Positions 9,113 to 17,108 of a stretch of 64,000 nucleotides of DNA are shown in pieces. Both the position numbers and the translations under genes were made by a program. Numbering within the stretch: the first letter of the stretch is position 1; each line of letters opens with the position of its first letter. Under the pieces are notes generated by a model. The model ran no database searches. It was given only the letters and a program-made list of their open reading frames with translations, and was not told the DNA's origin. Location of the stretch: contig NZ_JAHQCR010000017.1 in NCBI RefSeq assembly GCF_019042735.1, forward strand, positions 128,730-192,729, given 5' to 3'. The DNA comes from Evansella alkalicola (GTDB lineage Bacteria > Bacillota > Bacilli > Bacillales > Salisediminibacteriaceae).

Positions 9113-10600
9113 TTGTCCAATCCAAAACAACATAATACCCCATTATTTGACGGCTTACTTGCACATGTTAATACAAAACCAATCCAATTTCATATACCTG
9201 GCCATAAGGGTGGTAAGGGGATGGATCCACAATTTAGAGATTTCATTGGCGAAAATGCCCTTTCTTTAGATTTGATAAATATTGAACCACTAGATGACCT
9301 TCACCATCCAGGTGGAATGATTAAAGAAGCACAAGAATTAGCTGCCGAAGCTTTTGGTGCTGATTATACATTCTTTTCTGTCCAAGGGACGAGTGGCGCA
9401 ATTATGACCATGATAATGAGCGTCTGTGGACCAGGCGAAAAAATCATTGTGCCAAGAAACGTTCATAAGTCAATCATGTCTGCGATTGTATTTTCTGGTG
9501 CTACACCAATATTTATACACCCTGAAATAGATGATAAATTAGGGATTTCACATGGGATTACAACGGAATCTGTTGAAAAAGCATTAAGAGCTCACCCAGA
9601 CGCAAAAGGACTCCTTGTGATTAATCCAACTTATTTCGGTGTTTCTGCTAATCTAAAAGATATCGTAGATATAGCGCATTCCTATTATGTCCCTGTTTTA
9701 GTTGATGAAGCACATGGGGTGCACATTCATTTTCACGAAGATTTACCTTTATCAGCTATGCAGGCAGGCGCTGATATGGCAGCTACCAGTGTCCATAAAC
9801 TCGGTGGATCTATGACCCAAAGTTCTGTTTTAAACGTCCAGGGATCACTTGTATCACCAAACCGCGTACAAAGCATTATTAGTATGTTAACTACAACTTC
9901 AACTTCTTACTTATTATTAGCATCTTTAGATACAGCAAGGAGACAACTTGTAACGAATGGTAAACAACTTTTAACCAACGTCATATCTATTGCTGATGAT
10001 ACTAGAAAACGATTAAATGAAATTCCTGGTATATATTGCCCTGGAACAGAAATGTTGAATGACGGGGCAATTTACGATATGGATCCAACTAAATTAACCA
10101 TATCCATTAAAGGCTTAGGTGTGACTGGACATGATGTGGAATTGTGGTTGAGGGAGAAGTATAAAATTGAGGTAGAACTTTCTGATCTATACAACATTCT
10201 CTGTATCATTACGATAGGAGATACCCATGATAAAACAGAAATACTGCTTAGCGCTTTAGAGACACTTTCCAAAGAGCAATTAGCCAAAATGGACAACCAT
10301 GAACCTAAAAAGGTAAATGTACATGTACCAAATATACCAACTCTGGCCTTATCTCCTCGAGATGCTTTCTACGCAGAAACTGAAGTTATTACATTAAAAC
10401 ACTCTGCTGGAAGAATAAGTGCCGAATTTGTTATGGTTTATCCACCAGGTATTCCTATTTTAATTCCTGGAGAAATTATTGACGAAGAGAACTTAACTTA
10501 CATCGCGAAAAACATTGAAGTTGGGCTACCAGTCCAGGGTCCAGAGGATGGAAGTCTGAAAAACATAAGAGTAATTAAAGAACACAAGGCTATTTTTTAA
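9113..10600 (+). CDS. speA: Arginine decarboxylase, aminotransferase-fold type
   Basis: A 495-residue PLP enzyme of the Orn/Lys/Arg decarboxylase major group; in B. subtilis the orthologue makes agmatine from arginine, the first step to putrescine and spermidine. PLP lysine is in SVHKLGGSMTQ at residue 229; the N-terminal HIPGHKGGKG motif and VDEAHG are also present. The length lacks the wing domain of enterobacterial inducible decarboxylases, as in B. subtilis SpeA. The start is TTG at 9113 with AGGTG seven bases upstream. Lysine decarboxylase activity cannot be excluded from sequence alone. Confidence 0.88.
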   Translation: MSNPKQHNTPLFDGLLAHVNTKPIQFHIPGHKGGKGMDPQFRDFIGENALSLDLINIEPLDDLHHPGGMIKEAQELAAEAFGADYTFFSVQGTSGAIMTMIMSVCGPGEKIIVPRNVHKSIMSAIVFSGATPIFIHPEIDDKLGISHGITTESVEKALRAHPDAKGLLVINPTYFGVSANLKDIVDIAHSYYVPVLVDEAHGVHIHFHEDLPLSAMQAGADMAATSVHKLGGSMTQSSVLNVQGSLVSPNRVQSIISMLTTTSTSYLLLASLDTARRQLVTNGKQLLTNVISIADDTRKRLNEIPGIYCPGTEMLNDGAIYDMDPTKLTISIKGLGVTGHDVELWLREKYKIEVELSDLYNILCIITIGDTHDKTEILLSALETLSKEQLAKMDNHEPKKVNVHVPNIPTLALSPRDAFYAETEVITLKHSAGRISAEFVMVYPPGIPILIPGEIIDEENLTYIAKNIEVGLPVQGPEDGSLKNIRVIKEHKAIF

Positions 10601-10623
10601 TAAACATAGATAAGTTAGAACAT

Positions 10624-10662
10624 AAAGAAGCTGGGACTAAAGTGTTGTCCCAGCCTGTTTTC
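10624..10662. terminator. Bidirectional terminator between speA and SR1
   Basis: GCTGGGAC pairs with GTCCCAGC around a nine-base loop. T-rich tracts lie on both sides (TGTTTTCT on plus, TTCTTTATG on minus). Confidence 0.8.
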
Positions 10663-10685
10663 TATATATAACCCCTTAATTATAT

Positions 10686-10817
10686 CTATTTCCTGTTTGC
10701 AGATTTACCCCTATTCACAGAACAGTTTTCACAACATTTCCCATACAAAGTAACAACCTTTTCACATTCATAATAACCAATTACCTCTTCACAAGTTTGG
10801 CACACGATACTACCCAT
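10686..10817 (-). CDS. sr1P: SR1P, GapA-binding small peptide
   Basis: A 43-residue peptide beginning MGSIVCQTCEEVI, with two Cys-x-x-Cys-type pairs (residues 6/9 and 29/32, plus C28 and C18) and the family block EKVVTLYGKCC. B. subtilis SR1P is 39 residues, begins MGTIVCQDC and binds GapA, and through it RNase J1. GGGGTGGGG precedes the ATG. The C-terminal tail (from about residue 33) is longer and more basic than in B. subtilis. Confidence 0.88.
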   Translation of the reverse strand: MGSIVCQTCEEVIGYYECEKVVTLYGKCCENCSVNRGKSANRK

Positions 10818-10839
10818 TAGAACCCCACCCCTTCATAAT

Positions 10840-10853
10840 AGTAAGCGTTATCA
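10840..10853 (-). promoter_or_regulatory. Probable cre (CcpA) site in the SR1 leader
   Basis: TGATAACGCTTACT matches the cre consensus TGWNANCGNTNWCA at all but the last base. It lies just downstream of the inferred start, where CcpA would block elongation. SR1 in B. subtilis is repressed in glucose, mainly by CcpN and to a lesser degree by CcpA. I did not find a convincing CcpN operator. Confidence 0.55.
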
Positions 10854-10866
10854 TTGTTCATTATTA

Positions 10867-10895
10867 ATTTTAGTATGACACATTATTCATGTCAA
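10867..10895 (-). promoter_or_regulatory. SR1 promoter
   Basis: TTGACA at 10895-10890, a 17-base spacer and TAAAAT at 10872-10867 on the minus strand, placing the start of transcription near 10860. Confidence 0.8.
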
Positions 10896-11063
10896 CAGTT
10901 TTGTGTATAACACTTTAATTAACACAAGCCTATTTTTGCTTTCTATAACTGATTAATGACTCATATATAGGCTATATTAGGTAACTATTACGTTTTGAAG
11001 AAGAAACGGTAACATAAAGCGAAATACTAGATGACAAACAATCAAGATTTAATAAATCTTCTA

Positions 11064-11110
11064 AATTAAAATGCCCTCTCATGTAACTAGTAAGTCACAT
11101 AAGAGGACAT
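11064..11110 (-). terminator. Terminator after the DUF3055-like gene
   Basis: Minus strand ATGTCCTCTTATGT pairs with ACATGAGAGGGCAT (two G-U pairs), followed by TTTTAATTT. Confidence 0.7.
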
Positions 11111-11119
11111 CTTCCACTT

Positions 11120-11422
11120 TCAGTCCGTGTATTGGGGTTCCATTGACGTTAACGGTAAAATTTCTTTAAAAAAGTCGGATATTGAGATTGCTTCCTTCTC
11201 ATCAGAGAGATGAAGAAGTTGTTGAATATGCTCTACGTCCTCTGCATCATTCGCGCACATGAGAAAGGAGCGTCCTGTTTGCATACAAGTAATAAGTGGC
11301 TTCCCAAAAAATGAATTAGTATACATGATTGAAAAATCATAACGGGCTAATTCTGTTGTCATCCCAATAAACCTTACATTCACTCGCTCTGTATCATCAT
11401 AAAGCCTCTCATATTGTTCCAT
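11120..11422 (-). CDS. DUF3055-like protein
   Basis: 100 residues starting MEQYERLYDDTERVNVRFIG, then a beta-rich stretch ARYDFSIMYTNSFFGKPLIT with the look of DUF3055. No signal peptide or membrane segment. AAAGGAGAG lies upstream of the ATG. Function unknown; monocistronic with its own terminator. Confidence 0.55.
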   Translation of the reverse strand: MEQYERLYDDTERVNVRFIGMTTELARYDFSIMYTNSFFGKPLITCMQTGRSFLMCANDAEDVEHIQQLLHLSDEKEAISISDFFKEILPLTSMEPQYTD

Positions 11423-11511
11423 CAGAACTGAACTCTCCTTTCAATTTTAATTTTCTGAATATTCTAATTATAAATTATAAATTGTAATTATGCAATCACC
11501 TAGATCACATT

Positions 11512-11955
11512 TTATTCAAAAGTCTGCTGTTTTGCCTCAATAAATCTTATTAACTCATCTATAAACTCAATATCTTGCGTAGAGAAGGAGTATTGCTCAT
11601 TCATTGTACGTATTCCAAGTACATACTTTAATTGTGTATTTGAAAAGATTGGGGCAAAAATCATTTGATTATCCTTTACGTTAATTAGGATAGTAGCTCT
11701 TAAGTAACAAAGTGATATAAATCCGAAACCAAACACCTGCTTATTATATTCATCGTTTGAACTTAAATGATATAAGAGCTTCATATCTAATCCATCATTA
11801 TATGTAATATATAAAGAGAGTTTAAAGCATTTCTCAGTAACGCGGTAAATAGCTTGTAGTACTTTCTTGAAAAAATCCGTTTCGCTACTAGCGTAATCAA
11901 ATGCAAGACCTACTTCCAACCTTAATTGATCTAGTAATTCTGATTTCTTCATCAT
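11512..11955 (-). CDS. GAF-like domain protein
   Basis: 147 residues. The pattern SSETDFFKKVLQAIYRVTEKCF, a central beta region ending MIFAPIFSN, and a C-terminal helix YSFSTQDIEFIDELIRFIEA resembles a single GAF domain such as those of two-component sensors and adenylate cyclases. No output domain is attached. Either of two consecutive ATG codons may start it; GGGGGTGA favours the second (11952). Ligand unknown. Confidence 0.5.
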   Translation of the reverse strand: MMKKSELLDQLRLEVGLAFDYASSETDFFKKVLQAIYRVTEKCFKLSLYITYNDGLDMKLLYHLSSNDEYNKQVFGFGFISLCYLRATILINVKDNQMIFAPIFSNTQLKYVLGIRTMNEQYSFSTQDIEFIDELIRFIEAKQQTFE

Positions 11956-12159
11956 TCACCCCCACCTTTCCTATTTTATAGATGGTTAATAAATCATATC
12001 ATAATCCCTCTAAATATCATGTCATGTTTTGTCATAACAATGTCATTTATATTCAGTAATGATTTAATATATACTCGAAAGTTTTTTTACAGTACAGTAA
12101 GTTAACCATAGAATTATTGTAATTTAATTCGCTACAAGCTACTCCCTTTCCATTGGCAA

Positions 12160-12213
12160 TAAAAAGAGGCTATCCTATATGATCATTTTTCAATGACCTC
12201 TGGGACAACCTCT
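12160..12213 (-). terminator. Terminator after polysaccharide deacetylase
   Basis: Minus strand AGAGGTTGTCC pairs with GGATAGCCTCT, followed by TTTTTA. Confidence 0.7.
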
Positions 12214-12224
12214 AGATATCTATC

Positions 12225-13163
12225 TTATTTAATTAAAGCAGGGTCAACTATTTCAAAACCTTGTTCCCTTAAGCCTACAACAATATCATGCAGTGCATCT
12301 TTCGTCCATTCCCTATCATGCATTAATAAATTTGCACCATTCGTTAATGAAACATTTGCACCGTCTTTCCCCGGATCTAACATGATTTCCGTTAATGCAT
12401 CTGCTTCCATATATGGTGACTCCCAATCAAACCCATAACTCCAATTCATCCACTGCATTTCTTCCTCTTCCAAAATCTCCCTAGACTCATCTGTATTTCT
12501 TCCATAAGGAGCTCGGAAAAATCTAGGCCTCTCTCCAATGATCTCTTCAATTAGATCATTTAGTTCAACAATTTCTTTGCGTTGTTCTTCAGGAGTTAAG
12601 GAGGCCAACCCTGGATAACTCCCTGCATGGTTCATAGTATGATTACCAATTTCAAAGCCCATCTCATATATTTCTTTTAATATAGCTCTATTTTCTGCAT
12701 GTTCATTCTCATCTTGTATATATCTGCCGTTAATAAAAAAGATTGCTTTTGCATCCAAATCCATTAATATTTGCGCCATTTCCAAGGCGTTATTATGATT
12801 AGCATCATTAAAAGAGTCATCTATGGTTAATAGAACAACATTTGGAGATGTTTCCTCATCAATTGGTCTAACTGTAGATCCGTCCATTTGATATAATGGC
12901 TCAGTTACTTCAGCAACCTCTTCTTCCTCTTCTAAACCTTCATCCTCATGAGAACCCTCATCTCGCTCTTCTGTATCACTTTCTTCTTCTATAGATCCAT
13001 CTTCTTGCCTTTCATCAGAGTCTTCATGTAATTCAGGTTCTTGCTCCTCCGAACCATTATCCGTATCGTCTAGATCTACCTCGTCACTATCATCATCTCC
13101 GCCATTACAAGCTGCAAAGAGAATAAGAGATAAAATAATTACTAATAAACCCCACTTTTTCAT
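12225..13163 (-). CDS. Polysaccharide deacetylase lipoprotein (NodB domain)
   Basis: 312 residues. A lipoprotein signal peptide ends in the lipobox LFAAC, so the protein should be anchored on the outer face of the membrane. A very acidic linker of about 70 residues (runs of Asp and Glu) precedes the NodB domain. That domain keeps the metal/catalytic motifs LLTIDDSFND (Asp pair), the HxxxH zinc motif in IGNHTMNH and RAPYG. It likely deacetylates peptidoglycan or another cell-wall glycan. The ATG at 13163 has AAAGGATG upstream, while an earlier ATG abuts the ribosome site. The acidic linker fits a halotolerant cell surface. Confidence 0.85.
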   Translation of the reverse strand: MKKWGLLVIILSLILFAACNGGDDDSDEVDLDDTDNGSEEQEPELHEDSDERQEDGSIEEESDTEERDEGSHEDEGLEEEEEVAEVTEPLYQMDGSTVRPIDEETSPNVVLLTIDDSFNDANHNNALEMAQILMDLDAKAIFFINGRYIQDENEHAENRAILKEIYEMGFEIGNHTMNHAGSYPGLASLTPEEQRKEIVELNDLIEEIIGERPRFFRAPYGRNTDESREILEEEEMQWMNWSYGFDWESPYMEADALTEIMLDPGKDGANVSLTNGANLLMHDREWTKDALHDIVVGLREQGFEIVDPALIK

Positions 13164-13343
13164 TTCATTCATCCTTTCTACTATCTAATTTGAATTCTAT
13201 CACAAGACATAAGTAAGGGAAAATAAACATTTCATACTAATTTTATGTCGTATAGAAAAAACTATATTACACATAATGTGTATTAGTCTTGTCCCTTCTT
13301 GATATACAGCTATAACAATATAGATTTAAGGTAGGTGGTTGCT

Positions 13344-14867
13344 TTGAAAAAATTAACACCAGTATTTATAATCTCAGTAATTATAGCGTCAGCTTTCATA
13401 TTATGGGGAGCTATCGCTCCAAATAATCTTCATGCAGTAACATCACATATTCAAGGCTTTATTACAAGTAACTTTGGGTGGTTCTATTTACTTGCTGCCA
13501 CAAGTTTTCTAGTATTTGCTCTTATATTAATTGTTAGCCCTGTCGGACGTATTAAATTAGGTAAACAAGAAGATGAACCAGAATATAACTATTTAACATG
13601 GTTTTCATTCTTATTTACAGCTGGTATGGGAATAGGACTTGTCTTTTGGGGAGCGGCAGAACCTTTGTATCACTTCCATTATCCAGCCACCTCTGAGGGC
13701 TTAGAGCCAACATCAAGAGCCGCTGCTGGGGTGGCGATTCGTTATTCCTTTTTCCACTGGGGATTACACCCTTGGGCAATATATTCTGTTGTCGCCCTTT
13801 CTCTTGCTTATTTTAAATTCAGAAAAGGTTCCGCAGGAGTTGTAAGTGCAACCTTTGAACCCATTCTAGGTGATAAAATTAATGGAGCTATCGGAACAAC
13901 AATTAACGTCATTGTTGTCTTTGCCACTATTTTTGGTGTAGCTACATCATTAGGTTTTGGTACTGCACAGATTAGTGGAGGTCTCTCAAACGTGTTTCGT
14001 TTTGAAAACTCAGCTTTTTTACAGTTGATGATTATTCTTATAATCACAATTCTTTATATGGTTTCCTCACAAACAGGGTTAGACAAAGGCATACGCATTT
14101 TGAGTAAAGCCAATATTTACTTAGCCCTATTCTTAATGTTGTTTCTTTTATTTTCAGGTCCAACAAATTTTATTATGAATACTTTTACCCAAACACTTGG
14201 CAGCTATATTCAAAACTTAGTAAGAATGAGTTTCCAGCTGGATACATTTAATCCTGAATCAACTTGGGTTGAAGATTGGACTATTTTTTACTGGGCATGG
14301 TGGATTGCTTGGGCACCATTTGTTGGCTCATTTATAGCACGAGTATCTAAAGGCAGAACCATTCGTGAATTTATTATCGGAGTAATTGCAGTGCCAACGA
14401 TTTTCGGTGCTTTATGGTTTGCTGTATTCGGAGGAACTGCAATTAATCTAGAGCTCATGGAAGGCTTGGATATCATGAGTGTAATTGAGGATCCATCTCA
14501 AGGAATGGAAGTTGCATTGTTCGTTGTACTTCAAGAATATAATTTTGGATTAATTATGTCTGGCATTGCCATATTATTAATAGCCTCATTCTTTATTACA
14601 TCGGCAGATTCAGCAACCTTTGTATTAGGAATGCAAACTACAAACGGAAGCTTAAATCCTCCTAACAGCGTGAAATTTGTATGGGGGTTAATTCAATCAG
14701 CTACTGCAGCTGTACTCCTATGGTCTGGAGGACTAGAAGCTTTACAGACAGCATCTATTATTGCAGCCTTCCCTTTTACCATCATTATGATTTTCATGAT
14801 ATATAGTTTAGTAAGGGCTCTTAGGGCAGAAAAAATACCTCCAAGAAAAGTAAAAAATTATGATTAA
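13344..14867 (+). CDS. BCCT family osmolyte transporter (OpuD-like)
   Basis: 507 residues with about twelve membrane helices. BCCT signatures include FTAGMGIGLVFWGAAEPLYHF (glycine-rich betaine-binding helix region) and WTIFYWAWWIAWAPFVGSF (aromatic cage helix). These transporters import glycine betaine, choline or related osmolytes with sodium or protons. TTG at 13344 is the likely start because GGTAGGTGG lies at the proper distance; a GTG at 13335 overlaps the ribosome site. The C-terminus is short, so regulation through a long osmosensing tail as in BetP is unlikely. Confidence 0.88.
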   Translation: MKKLTPVFIISVIIASAFILWGAIAPNNLHAVTSHIQGFITSNFGWFYLLAATSFLVFALILIVSPVGRIKLGKQEDEPEYNYLTWFSFLFTAGMGIGLVFWGAAEPLYHFHYPATSEGLEPTSRAAAGVAIRYSFFHWGLHPWAIYSVVALSLAYFKFRKGSAGVVSATFEPILGDKINGAIGTTINVIVVFATIFGVATSLGFGTAQISGGLSNVFRFENSAFLQLMIILIITILYMVSSQTGLDKGIRILSKANIYLALFLMLFLLFSGPTNFIMNTFTQTLGSYIQNLVRMSFQLDTFNPESTWVEDWTIFYWAWWIAWAPFVGSFIARVSKGRTIREFIIGVIAVPTIFGALWFAVFGGTAINLELMEGLDIMSVIEDPSQGMEVALFVVLQEYNFGLIMSGIAILLIASFFITSADSATFVLGMQTTNGSLNPPNSVKFVWGLIQSATAAVLLWSGGLEALQTASIIAAFPFTIIMIFMIYSLVRALRAEKIPPRKVKNYD

Positions 14868-14890
14868 TAATTAATTACATCTTTTAGTTG

Positions 14891-14921
14891 ACGCATGGAA
14901 CCTGACTCCATGCGTTTTTTT
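14891..14921 (+). terminator. Terminator after BCCT gene
   Basis: ACGCATGGA pairs with TCCATGCGT and is followed by seven T residues. Confidence 0.9.
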
Positions 14922-15081
14922 CTAATTGCGGTTACTTCAATAGTAAGAACAATTCTTTTGGTGGTACGTTGACGAAATGCTTTCATTTACATAACAGTTT
15001 TGTTACGAATGATCTATTTTGATCCGAAAGTGATAAGATGTAATAGATGGACGATGTATCTTGAGAAAGTAAGGTGACAGG

Positions 15082-15501
15082 ATGAAGATTGTAAAGTTAA
15101 CTATTATATTGGTTGTTTTCAGCATATTATTTGGCTGTCAAACAAATGAGGCATCTAATCAGCACAGTGATGACGACCAACCACCATTTCATGTTGAAAA
15201 TTTTTATTCTAGTCCGGTCACATTTCTTTTTTCAAATGATGAACGAATAGAAGAGGAAGCTAGCTATTATGATGCTTTATTAACCTTCCAACGAAAATAT
15301 CCAGGACAACTTAGTTCTGTAAAAATAGTTTCTACTACTGAAAAACAATTAGCTGAGTACTATGATATTATTGTTTATCCGACCCTATTAGTCATTGATG
15401 AATTCGGTATCAAAATGCGAATTGAAGGATTTAAAGAAACGAATGAAATTTTCAGTATGTTAGAAGACGAATTGGTAGAAATAATTGAGGATATATCATA
15501 A
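15082..15501 (+). CDS. slp: Small peptidoglycan-associated lipoprotein-like protein (Slp)
   Basis: 139 residues with a lipoprotein signal (LFGC lipobox near residue 19). The mature part resembles a thioredoxin-like fold: a beta strand PVTFLFSNDE, then YYDIIVYPTLLVIDEFG with the cis-proline position YPTL. The CxxC motif is absent, so no thiol-disulfide exchange is expected. In B. subtilis slp sits directly beyond pdhD, as here. AAGGTGACAGG precedes the ATG. Confidence 0.65.
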   Translation: MKIVKLTIILVVFSILFGCQTNEASNQHSDDDQPPFHVENFYSSPVTFLFSNDERIEEEASYYDALLTFQRKYPGQLSSVKIVSTTEKQLAEYYDIIVYPTLLVIDEFGIKMRIEGFKETNEIFSMLEDELVEIIEDIS

Positions 15502-15516
15502 CTTATATTAAATTTT

Positions 15517-15542
15517 AGCTCCTATTAGTTAGGAGCTTTTTA
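15517..15542 (+). terminator. Terminator after slp
   Basis: AGCTCCTA pairs with TAGGAGCT followed by TTTTA. Confidence 0.85.
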
Positions 15543-15549
15543 ACTATAA

Positions 15550-15643
15550 GGCTCTGTTAAACAGTTAAATTTTAGTTACAGGCACTCATCTCCCGCAGGC
15601 GGCTGGTAAGCCTTTTCCTCGATGGCTTATCCTTTACAGAGCC
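15550..15643. repeat. MITE-like 94-bp palindromic element
   Basis: The two ends form an imperfect terminal inverted repeat: GGCTCTGTTAAA on the left and, read inward from the right, GGCTCTGTAAAG. An inner hairpin GGTAAGCC/GGCTTATCC lies toward the right end. It is wedged between two convergent terminators and carries no gene. A related core (CTCC, GTAGGCGGCT) recurs at about 37003-37023. Confidence 0.45.
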
Positions 15644-15686
15644 AAAAAAAGTGTCCTAATATGGCAATTGCCATACTAGAACACTT
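15644..15686 (-). terminator. Terminator of the pdh operon
   Basis: Minus strand AGTGTTCTAGTATGGCAATT pairs with the complementary right arm ending CCATATTAGGACACT and continues into seven T residues. It directly follows pdhD. Confidence 0.9.
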
Positions 15687-15694
15687 AAGTTTAA

Positions 15695-17104
15695 TTATTT
15701 TACAATATGGATTGGCATACCTAAAGCAACTTCAGCAGTTTCCATCGTAATTTCACCTAAAGATGGATGTGCATGGATAGTCAACGCAAGATCTTCTGCA
15801 GTCATTCCAGCTTCAATTGCTACACATGCCTCAGAAATCATATCTGATGCATTTGCACCTGCAATTTGTACACCTAATACAAGACCATCTTCTTTTCGTG
15901 TCACCATTTTCATGAAACCTTCTGTCTCATTTAAAGATAGTGCACGACCATTAGCTGCAAATGGGAATTTAGATGCAACGACATCATATCCTTCATCTTT
16001 TGCTTCTTGCTCTGTTAAACCTACTGTTGCTAATTCAGGACCTGAGAATACAACAGCTGGAATTGCTGTATAGTCAATTACTGAAGGTTCACCAGCAATT
16101 GCCTCAGCTGCAACTTTAGCTTCATAGGAAGCTTTGTGCGCTAATTGAGGTCCTGGGGCAATATCACCAATAGCAAAGATGTTTTTTACGGAAGTTCGGC
16201 ACTGATTATCAACTTTAACAATACCTTTTTCATCTATTTCTACACCAGCTTGCTCTAAGCCTAGCTCATCTGTATTAGGGCGACGTCCAACAGTGACAAG
16301 AAGAATATCTCCGTCAAATTCTTCTTCCTTACCTTTAACTTCAGCCTTTACTTTTATTCCATCAGCTGTTTCCTCCATGGATTGAGCAAATGCTTCTGTT
16401 TTAATTGTAACACCCATATTTTTCAAACGCTTAGCAACAAGTTGGCTCATTTGTTTTTCGAACCCGGGAAGAATTGATTTAGTCCCTTCAAGGATAGTTA
16501 CTTCAGAGCCAAGATCAGCATAAGCTGAACCAAGTTCAATTCCAATATAACCTCCACCGATTACAATCAACTTCTTAGGAACTTCTTTTAGTGAAAGTGC
16601 TCCAGTAGAAGAAACGACTCTTTCACTCCACTTAAATGCTGGAAGTTCAATTGGTTGAGAACCAGTTGCAACAATACAGTTGTTAAACTTGTATGTTTGA
16701 GAGGATTTTTCATCCATAATACGAACTGTGCTTTCATCAACAAAGTAGGCTTCACCTTTAACGATATCTACTTTGTTTCCTTTTAGTAATCCTTCAACAC
16801 CACCTGTTAGCTTTTCAACAACAGATTGTTTCCATTTCTGTACCTTTGAGAAATCAAGATTCACTTCTCCTACAGAAATCCCCATATCTTCTGAATGGTT
16901 AGCTTTATGAAAACGATGTCCTGCCTCGATAAGAGCTTTAGATGGGATACATCCTACATTTAAACAAACTCCACCTAAGTTTTCACGTTCTACAACTGTT
17001 ACTTTTTGTCCTAACTGTGCTGCACGAATTGCTGCAACATATCCCCCTGGTCCGGAACCAATAACTAGTGTATCTACTTCAATCGGAAAATCTCCTACTA
17101 CCAT
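15695..17104 (-). CDS. pdhD: Dihydrolipoyl dehydrogenase (E3)
   Basis: 469-residue FAD enzyme that reoxidises dihydrolipoamide for the pyruvate dehydrogenase complex, and probably for other 2-oxoacid complexes. Motifs: GSGPGGYVAAI (FAD), the redox disulfide GGVCLNVGCIPSK near residues 42-54, GGGYIGIELGSAYADLG (NAD) and the C-terminal HAHPSLGE with the catalytic His. The GGAGGG ribosome site lies within the end of pdhC, four bases away, so translation is coupled. It is the last gene of the operon. Confidence 0.97.
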   Translation of the reverse strand: MVVGDFPIEVDTLVIGSGPGGYVAAIRAAQLGQKVTVVERENLGGVCLNVGCIPSKALIEAGHRFHKANHSEDMGISVGEVNLDFSKVQKWKQSVVEKLTGGVEGLLKGNKVDIVKGEAYFVDESTVRIMDEKSSQTYKFNNCIVATGSQPIELPAFKWSERVVSSTGALSLKEVPKKLIVIGGGYIGIELGSAYADLGSEVTILEGTKSILPGFEKQMSQLVAKRLKNMGVTIKTEAFAQSMEETADGIKVKAEVKGKEEEFDGDILLVTVGRRPNTDELGLEQAGVEIDEKGIVKVDNQCRTSVKNIFAIGDIAPGPQLAHKASYEAKVAAEAIAGEPSVIDYTAIPAVVFSGPELATVGLTEQEAKDEGYDVVASKFPFAANGRALSLNETEGFMKMVTRKEDGLVLGVQIAGANASDMISEACVAIEAGMTAEDLALTIHAHPSLGEITMETAEVALGMPIHIVK

Positions 17105-17108
17105 ATGA

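Larger units (their letters stand above)
10620..10860 (-). ncRNA. sr1: SR1-like dual-function regulatory RNA
   Basis: A transcription unit of about 240 nt. It starts at a clear sigma-A promoter (10867-10895), carries the SR1P reading frame, and ends at the hairpin shared with speA. In B. subtilis SR1 lies in the same speA-pdhD interval, is made under gluconeogenic conditions and base-pairs with ahrC mRNA. The ends are inferred from promoter and hairpin; the ahrC-pairing region was not checked. Confidence 0.75.

Noticed and set aside
11440..11500. AT-rich TTATAAATTATAAATTGTAA stretch as a Fur or PerR operator
   Set aside because: Low-complexity AT sequence; no clear 7-1-7 symmetry.
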